From positions 8,070,131 to 8,134,130 of the forward strand of contig OZ059894.1 in assembly GCA_964057225.1 (NCBI GenBank): a stretch of DNA of 64,000 nt, written 5' to 3'. The translations under genes were made by a program, and so were the position numbers. Below are positions 27,231 through 40,274 of the stretch, piece by piece (position 1 is the first letter of the stretch; each line of letters opens with the position of its first letter). The stretch is from Auanema rhodensis. Its lineage: Eukaryota; Nematoda; Chromadorea; Rhabditida; Rhabditidae. A model generated the notes under the pieces. The model was not told the origin of the DNA and ran no database searches. It saw nothing but the letters and a program-made list of their open reading frames with translations.

Positions 27231-27998
27231 ATGGCAGGAAATCCGGAGTTTGAACCATTTCTAGTTTTGTTGTTATATAAGGTAGTGAAAACTTAAAGCC
27301 TTGACTCCTCCTCTTACCGCTCTTCCGCGCATATTTGCAGCCCGAGGCTATTCCGGTCTTGCCAAATCCTTTAAAGGGCGGATTTGAGGAAGGTTTGAAA
27401 CGACGATGAGAGGGTAATTAGCTAGCGCCGACCACCTAGATTGTCTGTGAAGGCAAGAAAAACGTGAAATGCCATAAGGTACTGAATTTGTTTCTTTTAG
27501 GAATAAAGTCCAGATCTCACATATTCTCTCACTCTATTTCTCCATTTTCTCTATGTAGCTTTAGACTTTAGATAGACACTGTCACCTTGAAAGTTCACAC
27601 GTTACAACATTGGAAGATGTGAGTGATACTTCACATGATTTATGTTTTTTCCTCAAAAAGAAAGTCAAATCGTCGTTGTTCGAGTAATTTCTGTGCGAAC
27701 ATGTGAAACAAAAGTCTTTTTGTTTTGTTTTTTTTAATTTGAGGAACAAGAATATATGAACATGAAAGAAAGAATAGTAATATCTGAAAGTTTTGTGAAA
27801 GTGCCGGAAAACTAATAATAGCAAGACATAAAAAAAAATTTCATATAGTATTCAGATAGCAGAAACGGAAACAGCACAGGACATCCTAGTACCATCTTCG
27901 CAGACGTCAATGAGCTCTATGATGTAATTCCAAAGCTTTACAACCTTCAAACGGGTGGATTAGCTACTTCAGTCCATACAGTAGCTATTCCGTTTTGA
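27231..27998 (+). CDS. Possible four-exon gene of unknown function
   Basis: Exons 27231-27281, 27341-27392, 27576-27618 and 27863-27998 can be joined in phase through consensus-like junctions to give 93 residues. The first begins MAGNPEFEPFLVLLLYK. The second is PEAIPVLPNPLKGGFEE after a good ttgcag acceptor. The last is a GC-rich 44-codon frame containing IFADVNELYDVIPKLYN and ending TVAIPF with TGA. The last exon looks most protein-like, while the other strand is full of stops there. I recognise no family, and the exons were chosen by eye, so the model may be wrong; the final exon alone is the best-supported part. Confidence 0.28.
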
Positions 27999-28019
27999 AA
28001 AGAGCCGTATGCCAACTGG

Positions 28020-28897
28020 TCTCAAATCTTCCCCCCCCCACTCTCTCTCTCTCTTATCCTCTTAAGCTATCATACTCTTTTCCTGTTTCTATTCGACTGG
28101 GCAGCTAGCTTTACTTTGGCTTGTCTAATCGCTGCGTTTAGGATTGTCTAGATTTCAGGTTGACAACGAGCTTTACGCTAGTCTAAGCTTCTTACGGTCC
28201 ATGCCTTTTGTCGTCTGAAGGACATGAAGATGATGACGATTACATGAGCGCATTTGTCATAGCATGAAAGTTACATGTATATACATCAAAACGAAAAGTC
28301 AGAGAAGAAACTTGAAGTAATTTTTATAAAAATTAATAATTTAAAATAACAAAATAATAATTTTCTAGATATATTACAAAACCAGAAAGTTGAAAAGTTT
28401 GATGAAATAGGTCAATTTGATAATATTTTGAGTTAAATTCTTCAAGTATTGAATCAGATCATTGAGCAATGTTCTCAAATCATCTCGTATACTTATCATT
28501 TATGAAATAATTGTGAGAGATTTCAATGGAGAAGTGAATACAATGTCCATTTGTCGCTTATCTTCAGACTACTTATTGGAGTACTATCTCCGCTAACATA
28601 ACATGTCATCATTGTTCAAATTTGAATAAGCCTTTTTGAACTTTCACCATGTTCATCATGACTGCTGGAATTTTGTTATAAATTCTCAGAATCTTTATCA
28701 TTCATTGTCATTTTGATGGACATTGTGGTCGTTTATTCAGCAGTTTTTTTTCTTTTAGCCTATCTATATGTGAAAACATGTCTTCATGTTTATAATAATT
28801 TCATATTCATTGACTATATATATATTATATATACTTAACTATTCTGAATTATATTAACTATACAGTTCTGTAACTTGTAGTAATTGTCCGAATATTC
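28020..28897. other. Intergenic region upstream of TMEM144
   Basis: Contains a C-run followed by a short CT repeat (28031-28055), then AT-rich sequence. No coding exon is supported, and the TMEM144 promoter should lie at its right end. Confidence 0.5.
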
Positions 28898-31261
28898 ATG
28901 GAGCAAAATGGTGTCTATGGCGGTATTATGGCGGCTATTTCAATTGTTGCATATGGATCATGCTATCTACCTGTAAGATGGTTTGAAGCTAAAGATGGTA
29001 CACATATACTATATAGTTATATAAATTTGAATAACTTAATCAGTTAATTAAAGGTATTTTCTTTCAATGGCTCATGTGCTTAGGTCAATTTATAATTGGA
29101 GCAATAGTTTTTATATTTTCTGGGTGCCCTCCAGTCAATATAATATCTATGCTTGGTGGAGTATTCTTTGCTATAGGTACTCATATTATCTAATCATCAC
29201 ATGTTCTTGATGGCTTTTCTTTCTAAGGTAATGCTACTACAATATTTATAATGGATGGAGTCGGTATGGCTGTCGGAGTGTTGTTGTGGAATTCCGGCTG
29301 TTGTGTAGTTGGTTGGGCAGTAAGCCGTTTTGGCTTATTTGGTACTCCTCAATCAATTCCCGAACACAATATGCTCAATATAATTGGAGTGACTGCCATT
29401 TGCATTGGGTACGTAATGGCTTACATTCATAAAAAAACTGGTAGAAACAAGAATTCATTATTGATACCGTGGTTGTTTCGTTGTAGTTGGCGTTCAAAAT
29501 GAACAGAGATGCATGAACAGTGAAATACATGAATACATATATACATGTATATATACATTAATATATTTAAATTTAAATTATAAAAGAAAATGCTAGTAAA
29601 TAAGTTGTTTCAAAATTTAATAGACCAAGTTTCAGAGGAATATTTTTTGCACCGATTAAGCATCATCCAATGAAAGTTCGACCAGCACCCGGACAAGTGA
29701 GTTCAGATTTAACATATTTTAAAATATTATGTTAAATATTGCAAATAAAACATTTACATAGATTATCATATAGTCTATATATTTTTTTAAAATTTATAAC
29801 TAAATTTAAAATATTAATTTTATAATATTTTGAAACTTAATTATCAAAATTAAATAAATAAGTGACTTTGGTTAAATTAATATATAAATAAAATTTAATA
29901 TTTATAAATTATTGAGACTAAAAAACGTGTTACTTCGATGTTGAATTAGATATACCTTATAGATCCGTATCTATATTTGCAGTATTTTAGAAATTAAATA
30001 ACAAAACAAATTTAAATAAATTATTAATTGTAATAGTTTAGATTATTTAATTAAAATAATACGATTAAATATAATTAAATGAAATAGAAATGTGATTGAA
30101 CCGTTCATCTGACCGAAAAAAATTAAAATGACCTACGTGAATGTTACGTCATAATTTATATTCTAATTTATATAATTAAATATTTCATAAAATGCAAATT
30201 ATTTATAGTTTATCGATGAAGATAGCGAAAAAGCTTCTCTGAAGAATGCATATCCTTCGACGACACGAAGATTAATGTGAGTTTTAAAAATTTACAAGAT
30301 ACTATTGTATATAGTTATCTTCAAGTTGTTATTTTGAGCTTTTTCTTACAAAATTTATAATTTTTCATCAAATACACTCATACAAACTATATACAGATCT
30401 ATTACATTATGCTTATTTGTTGGCTTTTTATATGGAAATATGCTAACACCTATTAACTATGCAATAGGTTAGTTTAAAATATAAATTTAATTATATCAAT
30501 ATTCTTAGAAAAATGCTATTTTAAAACTTTTTATTTTAATTTCTTCAAATTGTTATTTATTTCAGCACAAGGTGCAAATCCAGAGATGTACACACACTTC
30601 TTTGCTCATGCATTAGGCACATTCCTAACTTCTACTATAGTTTTCATCATTTATGCTTTTTATAAGTAAGTTTTGTAATATTTTCTAGTTTTGAAAGATT
30701 ATAGCAATGTTTTACAGGAAAAATCGTCCGTTTGTTAATCCTGAACTTGCTATACCATCATTATTATCCGGCATGATCTATGGTACAGCAGCATGTTGTA
30801 TGTTAATTGCGAACCAGCATTTGAGTCAAGTACGTATTTTATCAAAACATCTAATATTTTAAATTATTTATTTAATTAAATATTTTCATTAACTATAACT
30901 AAATATATTTCAATTAATTACTATTCGTTATGATTAAGTTTAAACTATGAAATACCGTTTGCAGATTATTGCATATCCCATCATCTCCAAATCTCCTGGC
31001 ATTGTGACTTCTCTATGGGCTGTTCTGTTATTCAAAGAGATTAAGGTATAAACATATTCACAATATACATGTCAACTTGCCCATTTTAACAAGTTATATA
31101 TTCAATTCATCAGTTCAAACAAGAATATTTTTAGATTATTCACATATACAATACATCTTTTCAAATTTTAGGGAAAATGGAATCTTATTTCTCTGTTCAC
31201 TGGAATATTTATTACAATTGCCGGAGTTGTTATCATATCTATATCAAAAATATCTTTTTGA
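28898..31261 (+). CDS. TMEM144: Transmembrane protein 144 (TMEM144 family)
   Basis: Multipass membrane protein of the TMEM144/drug-metabolite-transporter-like superfamily, probably a carbohydrate or metabolite transporter; the substrate is unknown. Ten exons join in phase (28898-28997, 29054-29176, 29228-29408, 29624-29696, 30209-30276, 30397-30467, 30566-30665, 30718-30829, 30965-31045, 31172-31261), giving 332 residues. Typical segments are GSCYLPVRWFEAKDG after TM1, VLLWNSGCCVVGWAVSRFG, GFLYGNMLTPINYAI and SLWAVLLFKEIKGKWN, with about ten hydrophobic spans in two similar halves. The start at 28898 is the first ATG of the frame, with a TAG shortly upstream. The length is close to other family members. 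An AT-rich 500-nt intron separates the halves. Confidence 0.92.
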
Positions 31262-31554
31262 GAAAACTAAATTAGATGATTTAGATCTAATTATATAATT
31301 CTATTTCTAATAAATATTTCAAACTAAACAGTATTCAAAGAATAATAGTATTTCTCTTATATACATATTACTAGATGCCAGACACTTTCGTGGCACAACT
31401 CAATACTCTGTGTGAATTCATAGTCAAAATAAAACTTTAAAAAAGCATATTTATTTATCAGAATATATATTAAAAAGATTCTTTAAAAATTGTAAAACTT
31501 AAATCATGCTTGGTAAGAGATAGTTACAAGAATTAGCTAGTTATTTCATAGAAA

Positions 31555-32408
31555 TTAGCAGAAGCATCGTCCAGTGTTGCATGGAAGTCCGAGGCAGTCA
31601 TCAGCAGCAGTCTTCTTCTCGCACTTCTGGATGTTACAGAGCTTTCCAAGAGCCTCGAATGAATCAGTAAATCCATTCATGACGTGGGCCTTTATATATA
31701 AGATAACATAAATACTTGGAAACCTTCAACTTACGGTGAAACAGTCGCACATTCCAGTGGTGCTGTTGCAGGCGTTTTGAAGTCCTCCACAGTCAGCATG
31801 GCTCTCGCACCTATACAGTCAAAAGTTTAACTTAGATCATACTATTAGGTAAACTGACTTCCAGAAGTTAACGCAGGCATTGCAGTTGCAAGTTCCGAGG
31901 AAAGCTCCAAGGCACTGTCCTCCGTGGCAGTCATCATTATCGTGGCAGACAGAGAGGGTTTCACACTTCTTCTCCTCAGCCATGCCAGATCCCTAAACGA
32001 AATGTTACTTGAGGAATAAAGACTGATGATTCACCTCGATTTGTTCAATTTGGCTCTCGACTTCTTCAACTTGTTCCTTGAGCTCGTCGACGTCTTTCTT
32101 GATTTCTACAACTTCTTCTTCAATAGAAAGAGCCTCCTTCTCAATTTCTTCGGCGGCTTCTTCAAGTCTTTCAGCGTTCTCCTCAGCTACAGTTTCCTCA
32201 GTCTCTTCGGTGTCCCTCTTCATACGGTAGACGGATTCAGCGTAGAATCCAGAGGCTTCAATGCCAGATCCTTCCTCATTGATTCCAGATCCTTCTTCAA
32301 TAGCTGGGAAAGCTGCGACAACTAAAAAGCCAGAGATAAACATCCATTAACGAGCATAGTGAACATACCAGCAAATCCAAAGGCAAGGAGAGCCAATAAC
32401 TTCATCAT
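31555..32408 (-). CDS. cpg-3-like: CPG-3-like secreted chondroitin proteoglycan
   Basis: Secreted protein, probably an egg or embryonic matrix proteoglycan. The first exon encodes the signal peptide MMKLLALLAFGFA, spliced to VVAAFPAIEEGSG. Acidic Gly-Ser-Gly sites (EEGSGINEEGSGIEASGF, and EGSG before the cysteine region) fit chondroitin attachment. A long Glu-rich heptad region follows (about residues 45-105; for example VDELKEQVEEVESQIEQIE), predicted to be a coiled coil. The C-terminal third is cysteine-rich, with repeats such as CHDNDDCHGGQCLG and CESHADCGGLQNAC, ending GRCFC. Five exons with short introns; a TATA-like element lies upstream. The CPG-3 link is from remembered architecture (GSG sites, Cys-rich end) and is tentative; the secreted coiled-coil plus Cys-domain layout is directly visible. 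Confidence 0.75.
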
Positions 32409-32485
32409 TTTGGTTAGACGGTATATATTAGTTATAAGAAATAATAAGATGATAAGATGAGTGTAGAACTAACGTATATCTTCAT

Positions 32486-32495
32486 CCTTATATAG
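32486..32495 (-). promoter_or_regulatory. TATA-like box of the CPG-3-like gene
   Basis: CTATATAAGG on the minus strand, about 80 bases upstream of the ATG at 32408. Confidence 0.5.
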
Positions 32496-32828
32496 TCCTC
32501 AAAGATCAAATATCTAGCGCCTAAGATCAGTACGTCCTTACTACATCATACAAAGCCATTCAATCTGATCAAACATATATTTTCTTTGCATTTATTCTTT
32601 TATTTTATTTTTAGTTTTATCTTCATACTTATTCATGAGTTTTTCAACAAAAATAGTTAATTACAGGAGAGTATGAGATCATGCTGCAGTTCAATTTGAA
32701 GTGTTGTTGAAATGTATGCAGGAACTTGGATTGAAGCCTAGCTTTTTTTTTTGCAAAAATAGAAAGAAAAAAAAACAGTTATTTTGGCCAACTAAAAATA
32801 CACAGCTTTTGTGTTTAATGATTAAAAA

Positions 32829-33709
32829 TTAGTTAGAATCGTAACTTTCACGGTTCTCATGCTTACCCCAATTCGAGACATTCCTCGGCTTTCCTTCTCC
32901 CACCACTTCAATTTCAGTGAATCCTGTTCTCGCACGACGTCGTGGCTGTTGCATAGTGTCTCCACCTCCTCTATATACTCTAGCTAATATATATATATAT
33001 ATAACATATCTGATATGAATTTGAATAGCTTCTTTAGTTCATTTGTTATAATATAAGTAAGATTGTTATGTATGTATTCATTCATATCTGATTTAAACAT
33101 GTTTCTGATTTTACGTGTTAGAAGTTCAATGTTCAACTTAGGTAGTTCAGGTACTTTCTACTCAAATCTGAAAGATGTTTGATCTTCAATTTTCCTTTAT
33201 TAATATGTTATTCGTTAACTCATCCAAGTTTTTAAAAACCTATTTGATTATATTGCTTGTAGTTTGTATTTATACTTTTTGCTGATCATTGAACTAACAC
33301 TACTTCGTTATTTAGCCTTTTGAAAACAGAAATTGAAAATATAAATTAAACTTTTTTCCTCATTTAGCTCAGATTGATAAGTTTTGTTCCTTTTATCACA
33401 AAATATTGTTGTATTCTCAAATTTCTTTGAAGATTCGTCGTTGTTGCCCATATGGAAAATACATTTTTTTGTACTTTATTGAAGACAAAATTTATTTTTC
33501 TTGAAAATGAACTTAATATTTTAAATGATAAGATGACGAAACATTATGTGTATAACCTATGTGACAATTATTTCCTCAAATTTGAAAATTTCTTTCAAAG
33601 TTCAAGGAATATTCATTTGCATCATAAGTTAATTTTATCAATAATTCGTTTGTAGTCGTATATGATAGAAAATACAGAAAACTTATTTTTCTTACTCCCT
33701 TGTAGTCAT
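32829..33709 (-). CDS. Small basic protein, unrecognised, two exons
   Basis: The second exon (32979-32829) is convincing: GC-richer than its flanks, well-mixed composition (QQPRRRARTGFTEIEVVG, then GEGKPRNVSNWGKHENRE) and a stop at 32829-32831. An acceptor tagctag lies directly before it. A 14-nt first exon at 33709-33696 (ATG coding MTTR plus two bases, followed by gtaag) joins in phase across about 700 nt to give 54 residues, but that exon is short and overlaps the probable start region of the divergent receptor gene, so it is doubtful. No signal peptide or TM. Basic and probably disordered. Function unknown. Confidence 0.45.
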
Positions 33710-33727
33710 GGTATATATGCTTCAGAC

Positions 33728-35603
33728 ATGCAAAATAATAAATCAGATGCTCAAATGGATTTGGTCGTTAACGTGGGCGCTACAGGATTTATGTGTCTTC
33801 TATACATAACTCTTGGTAAAATATAATATATTTTTTTTGTATATAATATTTATAATTATTAAAGGATTTGTTGCTTGTATGTGTAATATAATGAATCTCA
33901 TCATCTATAATTCCAGTCGTAATTTTAGAAAAAAATATTTGTATATGATGGCATTAGATGCTGGAGAATTAGTTAATGGTAAATTTTGAATTCAAAAAAA
34001 AAATTCTTTTTATGAAGAAAAAATAAAGACTTAAATCATAATTTTATAGGAATTAGTTATTTATTAGTTGGATCAGGTAGAGGATTAGGTTTAATAATCG
34101 GTTATATTAATGTTCCAATTACTGTTTACGATTGTTTTTTCAAAGTAATTGTTTTATTTTTTTTTAAATTTTAATTGAAAACAATTAATTTTTTTTTTTG
34201 CAAAAGTACTATAATTAGAAGTAATTATTTCATTATTCTCATGCTTGTTTCAATAATAGTACAAAAGTGATTTTTGAAAAACTAAACAGTAAAAGAAACG
34301 AAAATCAGTGATCATTTTGAAAAAATGTCTGAAGCGATTTTTGAATTCTAAGTTTTTACAAAATCTTTTTCAGCATTATTGGGTTCATTCTCTTATTCTT
34401 GGCACGGAATTACCAGCTTATTGTATTGTATTAATCTCAATAGAAAGAACCTGTGCTGTTTTTCGACCTCTGCTTTATAAACGAATTTTTGATGGACGAT
34501 ACAAATATTTTATTCTTTTAACAGTTCCTTTTCTAGGATTGGTATGTTACTGTTTTTTAACAATACTATATTTTCAATATATCTAACTATATCATATAAT
34601 ATTTTCAATATTATAAACTTATCATATAATCATTTTTGCAGTGTTCTGTTGTAGTAGCTGGAATTAGCGCTGTTTTGGATCAGGATCGAATTATAACGAC
34701 TCAGCATTGCCCTATTATCTCAAGTACAGCTAAATGGTATTATTTTCTTATTCTTATCCTTAATATAAATATTCAATTTAATTATTTCAAGGTACTCAAC
34801 TTATCATTTTATAACTATTACTATTGTATATGTTATTTCATTTGTTTCATTAGCTGTAATCAAATTTCGAATGAGGGTATGTTATATTAACTCATAACTA
34901 GAAGCATTCCCAGTACTAATCAATTGATTAAATTTAAAAAAAACTCTATTCTTAATTTAAAACTTGTTGAAGATAACATTCTTTTTTCCAGCATTATTCA
35001 AATTTACGGTCTGAAGATTTCCGAATTGGCATGATGCTTACCATTACCGGAGCTAGTATTATTCTTGTTGGTAGTTCAGCATTTATTATGTTAACTATAC
35101 GATGGAATATTTTTAATTTTTCTGATATTGTTGTATCACTGACGTATTCTATGCCAGGGTAAGCTTACATGTATATACATATATATGCTAATAAATTTTC
35201 ACGTCAATGACGTGATTAACGTAACGTGTCACGTGGGCGACTATTATATCGTATTATATGTAAATATATGAGAATCGTTAACAAGCTGTGCTTAAATTTT
35301 ATTTTACAAATATATTTTTTATTATTTTAATCTTTTTTTTTTTCAGATTTTTATCAATTTTAAATACTATTGTCAATCTGACTTTCCGTAGAGAATTGAA
35401 AAATCAATTATTTTATCTTTTAGGAAAATTGTAAGCTTAGATTTTTCTATTCAGTATAATTAAGTGCATTTTCCAGACAAAAAAAATCAAGACCACAAAC
35501 TATATCTGCGGGTATTACAATAGCTCATCACCATACGAGTCCAAGACATTCCGTAATACCTGTTCGCCATACGGGTTCTTTGTATTCCATATATCGTAAT
35601 TAA
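33728..35603 (+). CDS. Nematode serpentine (7TM) chemoreceptor-like GPCR 1
   Basis: Seven-TM receptor of nematode type, about 320 residues, probably a sensory chemoreceptor. Visible parts: TM1 in MCLLYITLGFVACMCNIMNL; first loop YNSSRNFRKKYLYMMALDAGEL; TM3 exon YWVHSLILGTELPAYCIVLI followed by the DRY-equivalent SIERTCAVFRPL; KRIFDGRYKY; Cys in TQHCPIISSTAKW; TM6 TITGASIILVGSSAFIMLTI; TM7 LTYSMPGFLSILNTIVNL; and a His/Ser/Arg-rich tail. Eight or so exons with short introns. The start at 33728 is the first ATG in frame, but an upstream acceptor (ttgtag, near 33705) could mark a trans-splice site. Clearly paralogous to the next receptor. The numbered chemoreceptor family (srsx, srx or other) could not be fixed by eye. 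Confidence 0.82.
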
Positions 35604-38009
35604 CTGATTTATATGAACTTAATAATCAATTCATTTCATCTATATATAATAGAAATATTTTAGAATTTATCATATTTTGTATTGAAAACCGTATTATCTA
35701 AACGAACAATTCCTCTATTTTACCTCATTTCATGTATGTTTCTTGAATTTTCCATTCAAAATTATCATGAATACTAGATGATTTATTTACTTTGAAATTT
35801 TTGCTCAAAACGATTATGATTATGATTGAACTTCTCTCCCAATGTTTCAAATATCTCAACATACATATTCTCACAAAATACTTAAAGGGATACTTTAGTT
35901 TCTTAATCATCTCATAATTCTCAAAAGCCTTTGATTAACATAAGTTTGAAAAGCTAAAAGTCAAAGTTATAAAAAATAAAATTCTATTAAATTAGACCTA
36001 TTATAATATGAATAATTATTATATTATATACTAAATTTAGTTTGTTCAATCTCTAAATATATCATATAATATGTTTGAATTTCTTCTAACATTTATCAAA
36101 ATTTTAATTTTTTTTTGTGTTTTCTTATTCTTATTTCACTTTATTGTTATTTAACTTGTTTATAGGAATTTTTAAAATAAATTTTAATATAATTTTATCT
36201 AAAATTAACAAAAGTCCTAATAATTTATGAGACAAAATTTGAAATAGAAAATAACAATTATTATTTTTTCTAAAAGTCTCACAAATAATGAAACAAAGTT
36301 TAAGTTTTAGAATATACTTTTTTGATTCTTTTGATTTGTTTTGAATGTTTTTTGGTTTTTGTTCGTTAGATATTTCTATTTTTTTTGTTCATTTTCTCCC
36401 TTATAAGTGAACACATCCAATATGTTATATAATAAAGTAATATTGAGAATATTATATTTTTTTTGCAAAATAAAAAATTGAATAATAGAAAAACTGTAAT
36501 ATCCAACTAAGAGTTCAAAGAAAAGTACATAAGAACATATTACTCTGTTTGATCACTGATGAAATAACGCAATGTTCTCTAAATTTTATGAAAGACACAA
36601 AAAAATTGACTTTTTTTATAATTATCAAAACAAATTTTGAAGGATTTTGAATCTATTTTAGTTCAGAAAAAAAAACATATGACTTATTCATGTAAGAGTT
36701 TCGAAATAGTTTCTATATAATGTTTCTATATTACATTTATTATATTTTTCTATTGTTCTTTGTAAAAATACTGTAAATATCTGCCAAAATTGCAAAAAAA
36801 ACAATATTTTTTTATTGATGCAAATCATTTTCAAGACATAATTTGCATGATTAAGAGAGTTTCTCATAGCTAATTTCGAAAAAATGTCGACGTCGTTATC
36901 AGACATAGACTAACCATAAACAAGGAAATATATAATTAAAAATCCTGAGAATATAGTGTGATGTATTATCTTAACTCGAAAGGTTCAATGTTAGTTTATA
37001 AATTATGAAAAATATTCTAAAAGATGCTTTAATCTTTAATAAAAGTTGAAGTTTGTCATGCTTTCCAGAAGATAGTTAAGTTAACATGTTAAAAAAGCTG
37101 AAAACGTGCACATAAATGTATTTAACTATTACAAAATTAAAATTATCACATAATTATTTTGATTTTTATACATAACTATGTATTTATTTTATGATATTAT
37201 TTTGTTCCATTGGTCTTATTATATACATTTTCTATTTAAATGAGATGAAAATTATTTTATATCCATATCTTATAATATACTTTATTAAATACAATTTTTG
37301 TTATCGTTATAGTAACATATAAATATTATATTATTATTATTATTATTCTCAAAATGGAGTTGTACAACCTAATCGCAACAACTGATGATTTCTTGATTTT
37401 TAATTTTTATTATGATCTCATTCTATTTATGAAGAAGAAGTAAGCGTTGATGAATCAAATTGTTTAACGTTCTATTGAATGAGAATGAGAGTAATCAGAT
37501 TGAGAAGAAAAGAAAGAGGGGGAGGGGAAGAACTAACTGGATAAAGCCAAGTTAGACAAATGTGGAATCAGTAGTCACAAGAGTCGCATGTTGCCAACTG
37601 ATCACATTGACATCTTATCAGCCCTGACCATTATATTTCAAATAAATCGTCTAATGATGTCTCTTATGTCATTTTGATCTTTTAATATATATTTTTTCCG
37701 ATTACTATATATCTCCAATTGACGTTGAAAGCACTATTTCATAAAATTTGACATTTTTCAAATCGTTGACTATACACATAGTTCTTAATATTTTTAAAAA
37801 TCATTGTGTGAAAGTAATTTGTATGTCAATTTCAATTAGATTTCTTCTTTTCTCGATATTTGTTCGATATCTTTCTTTCATATGATTTACTTACTTCAAC
37901 ATTTTATTATAAGCTTATAGAGATTAATTCTGTCTTTCTAACCACAATTTCATATAAATAATCCGAAGTTAAGTTACTACAGTGTATTCTTATTATTACT
38001 AATTTCCAA
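35604..38009. other. Intergenic region between the two receptor paralogues
   Basis: Very AT-rich. No exon is supported on either strand. A GA-rich patch (about 37495-37530) and a GC-richer stretch near 37530-37620 are the only compositional changes. Confidence 0.6.
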
Positions 38010-39271
38010 ATGATGACCGATTTAAAAGTAGATACTATATCTACAGGTTTTATGTGTATATTATATGTTGTTTTAGGTTAATTTTTAATTTTTATTCATT
38101 TTTTTTAATAATTTTACTTTAGGATTAATAGTATGTGCATTTAAAATTTTAAATATTTTATTGTATAGCTCAAAAAAAAGTCTTTTACATAAATATACAT
38201 ATATGGTTGCTCTTGAAGTTGGAGATTTTGTAAATGGTAAAACAAATTTTTATTTTTTTTATACTAAAATTATTATAATTTTAAATATTTTATTAAAATA
38301 ATTATAATTAAAGGTATAAGTTATATATATGTTGGATTTGGACGAGGAATAGCTTTAATCAATGGATATTTAAATGAGCCAACCACATTGTATAATTGTT
38401 TTTTCGGAGTAACATCTTTTTAAAGTTTTCAAATTTAATTTTAATATTTTCCAGCATTATTGGGTTTATTTACTAATTTTGGGTACAGAATTACCAGCAT
38501 TCTGTATAGTTCTTATTTCAATAGAAAGAGTCTGTGCTGTTGTTCGCCCAGTTACATTTATGAAAATCTTTGATGGAAGATATAAATATGTTCTTCTAGC
38601 CATAGTTCCAACACTTGGAATTGTATGTTTTTGAAAAAAAAAACATTTGGTTATACATATATAATGGAAAATTATTTATTTATTTTTAGATATCATTGAT
38701 TGTAGCTGCATTCAGTGCAGTAGCAGAAGGTGATCGAAGAGTTACAACAAGACATTGTCCCATAATTTCAAGTACTTCAATATGGTTTGTTATAGATTAA
38801 AGTATATCAAATAATTTATCAGAAAAATTTTATTTGAATGAAAGAATATTCATGCTTGAAATTTTAGTATTTAACTCAAATTAATCAACCATATACAATT
38901 GTATTGTTAGAAAGTATAAGTTGATGTTTAATTTCACAACAAAAAAAATGAATACTATGAAGATTAAGAAGGAAGTTCAATATAAATTAATATGATCATT
39001 AACTATATATTCATATAATAAACTTATAATTATTTATACATATATGCGATTTACGTGGCTATCTATGTAGTAAGATATCATATGAGTGTTGAATTATTAT
39101 ATTAACGAATATATATTTCCGCTTTTCATATGATTACAATTGAATTTCAAAAAGATACTCATGTTCAAAATAGAAAATAATGTCCAACGTGGGCTACCAC
39201 TTTCTGGAGATATAACTTTCCCCTCCTCTCCCTTTCTCTCTCACGTGTACGCGGACACACGTACATACTCT

Positions 39272-39340
<69 letters not shown>

Positions 39341-40152
39341 GATCTTCAATTGAATTTTGACTAATCATTTCCAAATATGAAGTAAGTAAAACTTTACGTG
39401 ATTTTTCGAACCAATAAAGTCATTTGTGTCAGCTGTTGTGACTAATTTTCCATAAAAATACCAATAAAATTAAATTCATATAATAAGGAAGAAATATAAT
39501 ATTTGAAAGAAAAATAATTCTAATTTCACGTAATTTGTATAAATTTTCAGGTTTGCGACATATCACTTCGTTACTATAACAGCTGTATATATTATAACTT
39601 TTACAGCTTTAGGTATAGTTAAATATCGTGTACAGGTGAGTTAAAATACAATTTGTTTTCTGTATATTTGTATACGGTATTTCCTATTTTCTTCAGAAAA
39701 TGTTAAGTGGAGGTAGTTCATATGATAGTCGTGTGAATATGATGATGGTTATAACAGGTAAACTTGCATGAAAACATATAAAAAAAATTAAAAAATTTTC
39801 TCAGGAGCTTCACTTATTCTAGTAGGAAGTTCAGCGTTTGTTATGCTTGTTATACGATATGATCTTATGAATATATCTGATACAATTGTTGGAATCACTT
39901 ATTCTATGCCCGGGTATTAAAATTTTCAATGTAATTATAAATATAAATACTTGTATTTCAGGTTTTTATCTATCGTTAATTCACTTGCAAATATATTTTT
40001 CCTGGCAGAGCTTAAAGTGCAGCTATATCGTAAACTAGGAATACGGTATCGTTTACTATATTTCCTTTTTACATTAATTAATTTTCAATTGTAGACAAGA
40101 TCAAAAAAGTATAATTGGATCAACATTTGCACACCATACAACACATTCTTAA
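38010..40152 (+). CDS. Nematode serpentine (7TM) chemoreceptor-like GPCR 2
   Basis: Paralogue of the receptor at 33728, in the same orientation and with matching exon layout. Diagnostic shared segments: GFMCILYVVLGLIVC, the exon starting HYWVYLLILGTELPAFCIVL with SIERVCAVVRP, KIFDGRYKYV, RHCPIISSTSIW, TGASLILVGSSAFVML and TYSMPGFLSIVNSL; it ends HHTTHS. About 300 residues with seven hydrophobic spans. Translation starts at either of two adjacent ATGs (38010 or 38013). One intron (about 38785-39550) has expanded to about 765 nt and holds a CT microsatellite and several AT palindromes; the matching intron in the first copy is short. Subfamily not assigned. Confidence 0.83.
39274..39327. repeat. 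(CT)n microsatellite in the receptor 2 intron
   Basis: About 27 CT units inside the long intron, preceded by a GC-richer patch with ACGTGTACG and ACACGTACA. Confidence 0.95.
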
Positions 40153-40274
40153 TTTTCATTTTTTAAATGTACAGTTGTTTTATTGAAAAACAATTAATTA
40201 TATTATATGAATATGTTGTTGAAATTTTGAAAAATAATATGTAAAATAATTAAAAAAAAAGAAAAATACATAAT

